Source: JAFDWI01 sp040255345
GTDB lineage: Bacteria > Actinomycetota > Acidimicrobiia > Acidimicrobiales > Iamiaceae
Reading direction: 5' to 3'
Assembly: GCA_040255345.1 (NCBI GenBank)
Contig: JBDZUV010000020.1
Location: forward strand, 1 to 33,210
DNA: 33,210 nt
Made by a program: the position numbers and the translations under genes. This document shows positions 33,179 through 33,210 of the stretch, piece after piece. Under the pieces are notes generated by a model. That model was not told the DNA's origin, did no database searches, and was given only the letters and a program-made list of their open reading frames with translations. How positions within the stretch are numbered: the first letter of the stretch is position 1; every line of letters starts with the position of its first letter.

Positions 33179-33210
33179 CCCCGGGCCCCCCGTGCCCCTC
33201 CCTGCCCGCC

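Overview
The window is high-GC bacterial DNA and reads as an actinobacterial chromosome. TANNNT -10 boxes sit a few bases before start codons, and a class II tRNA-Ser and a small SRP RNA lie before dnaX-ybaB-recR. Crotonyl-CoA carboxylase/reductase is paired with methylmalonyl-CoA epimerase, and there is an LPXTG-type surface protein. An Acidimicrobiia-like organism (Ilumatobacter relatives) fits best, but that is inference from gene content, not a measured placement.

Left edge (1-2490): the end of an integrated element lying against the 3' end of tRNA-Ser(GGA). It holds the tail of a RelE/ParE-type toxin, an unknown 169-residue gene, and a tyrosine integrase broken by one in-frame amber codon. 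Core region (2491-7142): tRNA-Ser, the SRP RNA gene (ffs), a TerC-type membrane protein, then dnaX, ybaB/ebfC and recR. Region 7143-10642: a candidate minus-strand small RNA with a C-rich loop, a ferritin-like protein with two ExxH motifs, a short tandem repeat, a four-helix membrane protein and a thiolase. Region 10643-11611: a MazF-type toxin with no visible antitoxin, a relic of a second mazF, and the tail of a truncated membrane protein.

Surface operon (11612-25191, minus strand): a 3417-residue secreted multidomain protein, followed with a 4-base overlap by a 1109-residue LPKTG wall-anchored protein. The pair fills 41% of the window and is its most unusual content. The giant protein carries an N-terminal propeller-like region, seven tandem modules each with a cysteine pair, PKD/Ig-like domains, and a 1365-residue beta-rich C-terminal region that I cannot assign to a family. 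A good sigma-A-type promoter (TGGACA, 17 bases, TAGCAT) precedes it.

Right part (25192-33210): a sulfotransferase-like remnant, ccr and mce (crotonyl-CoA carboxylation and acyl-CoA epimerisation, as in the ethylmalonyl-CoA pathway; the thiolase at 9461-10642 could feed it), a SAM methyltransferase behind an operator-like repeat cluster, a small CsbD-like protein, an ABC exporter pair whose permease ends in an 84-residue Asp/Glu/Trp tail, and an amidase-signature enzyme. Several genes here look leaderless.
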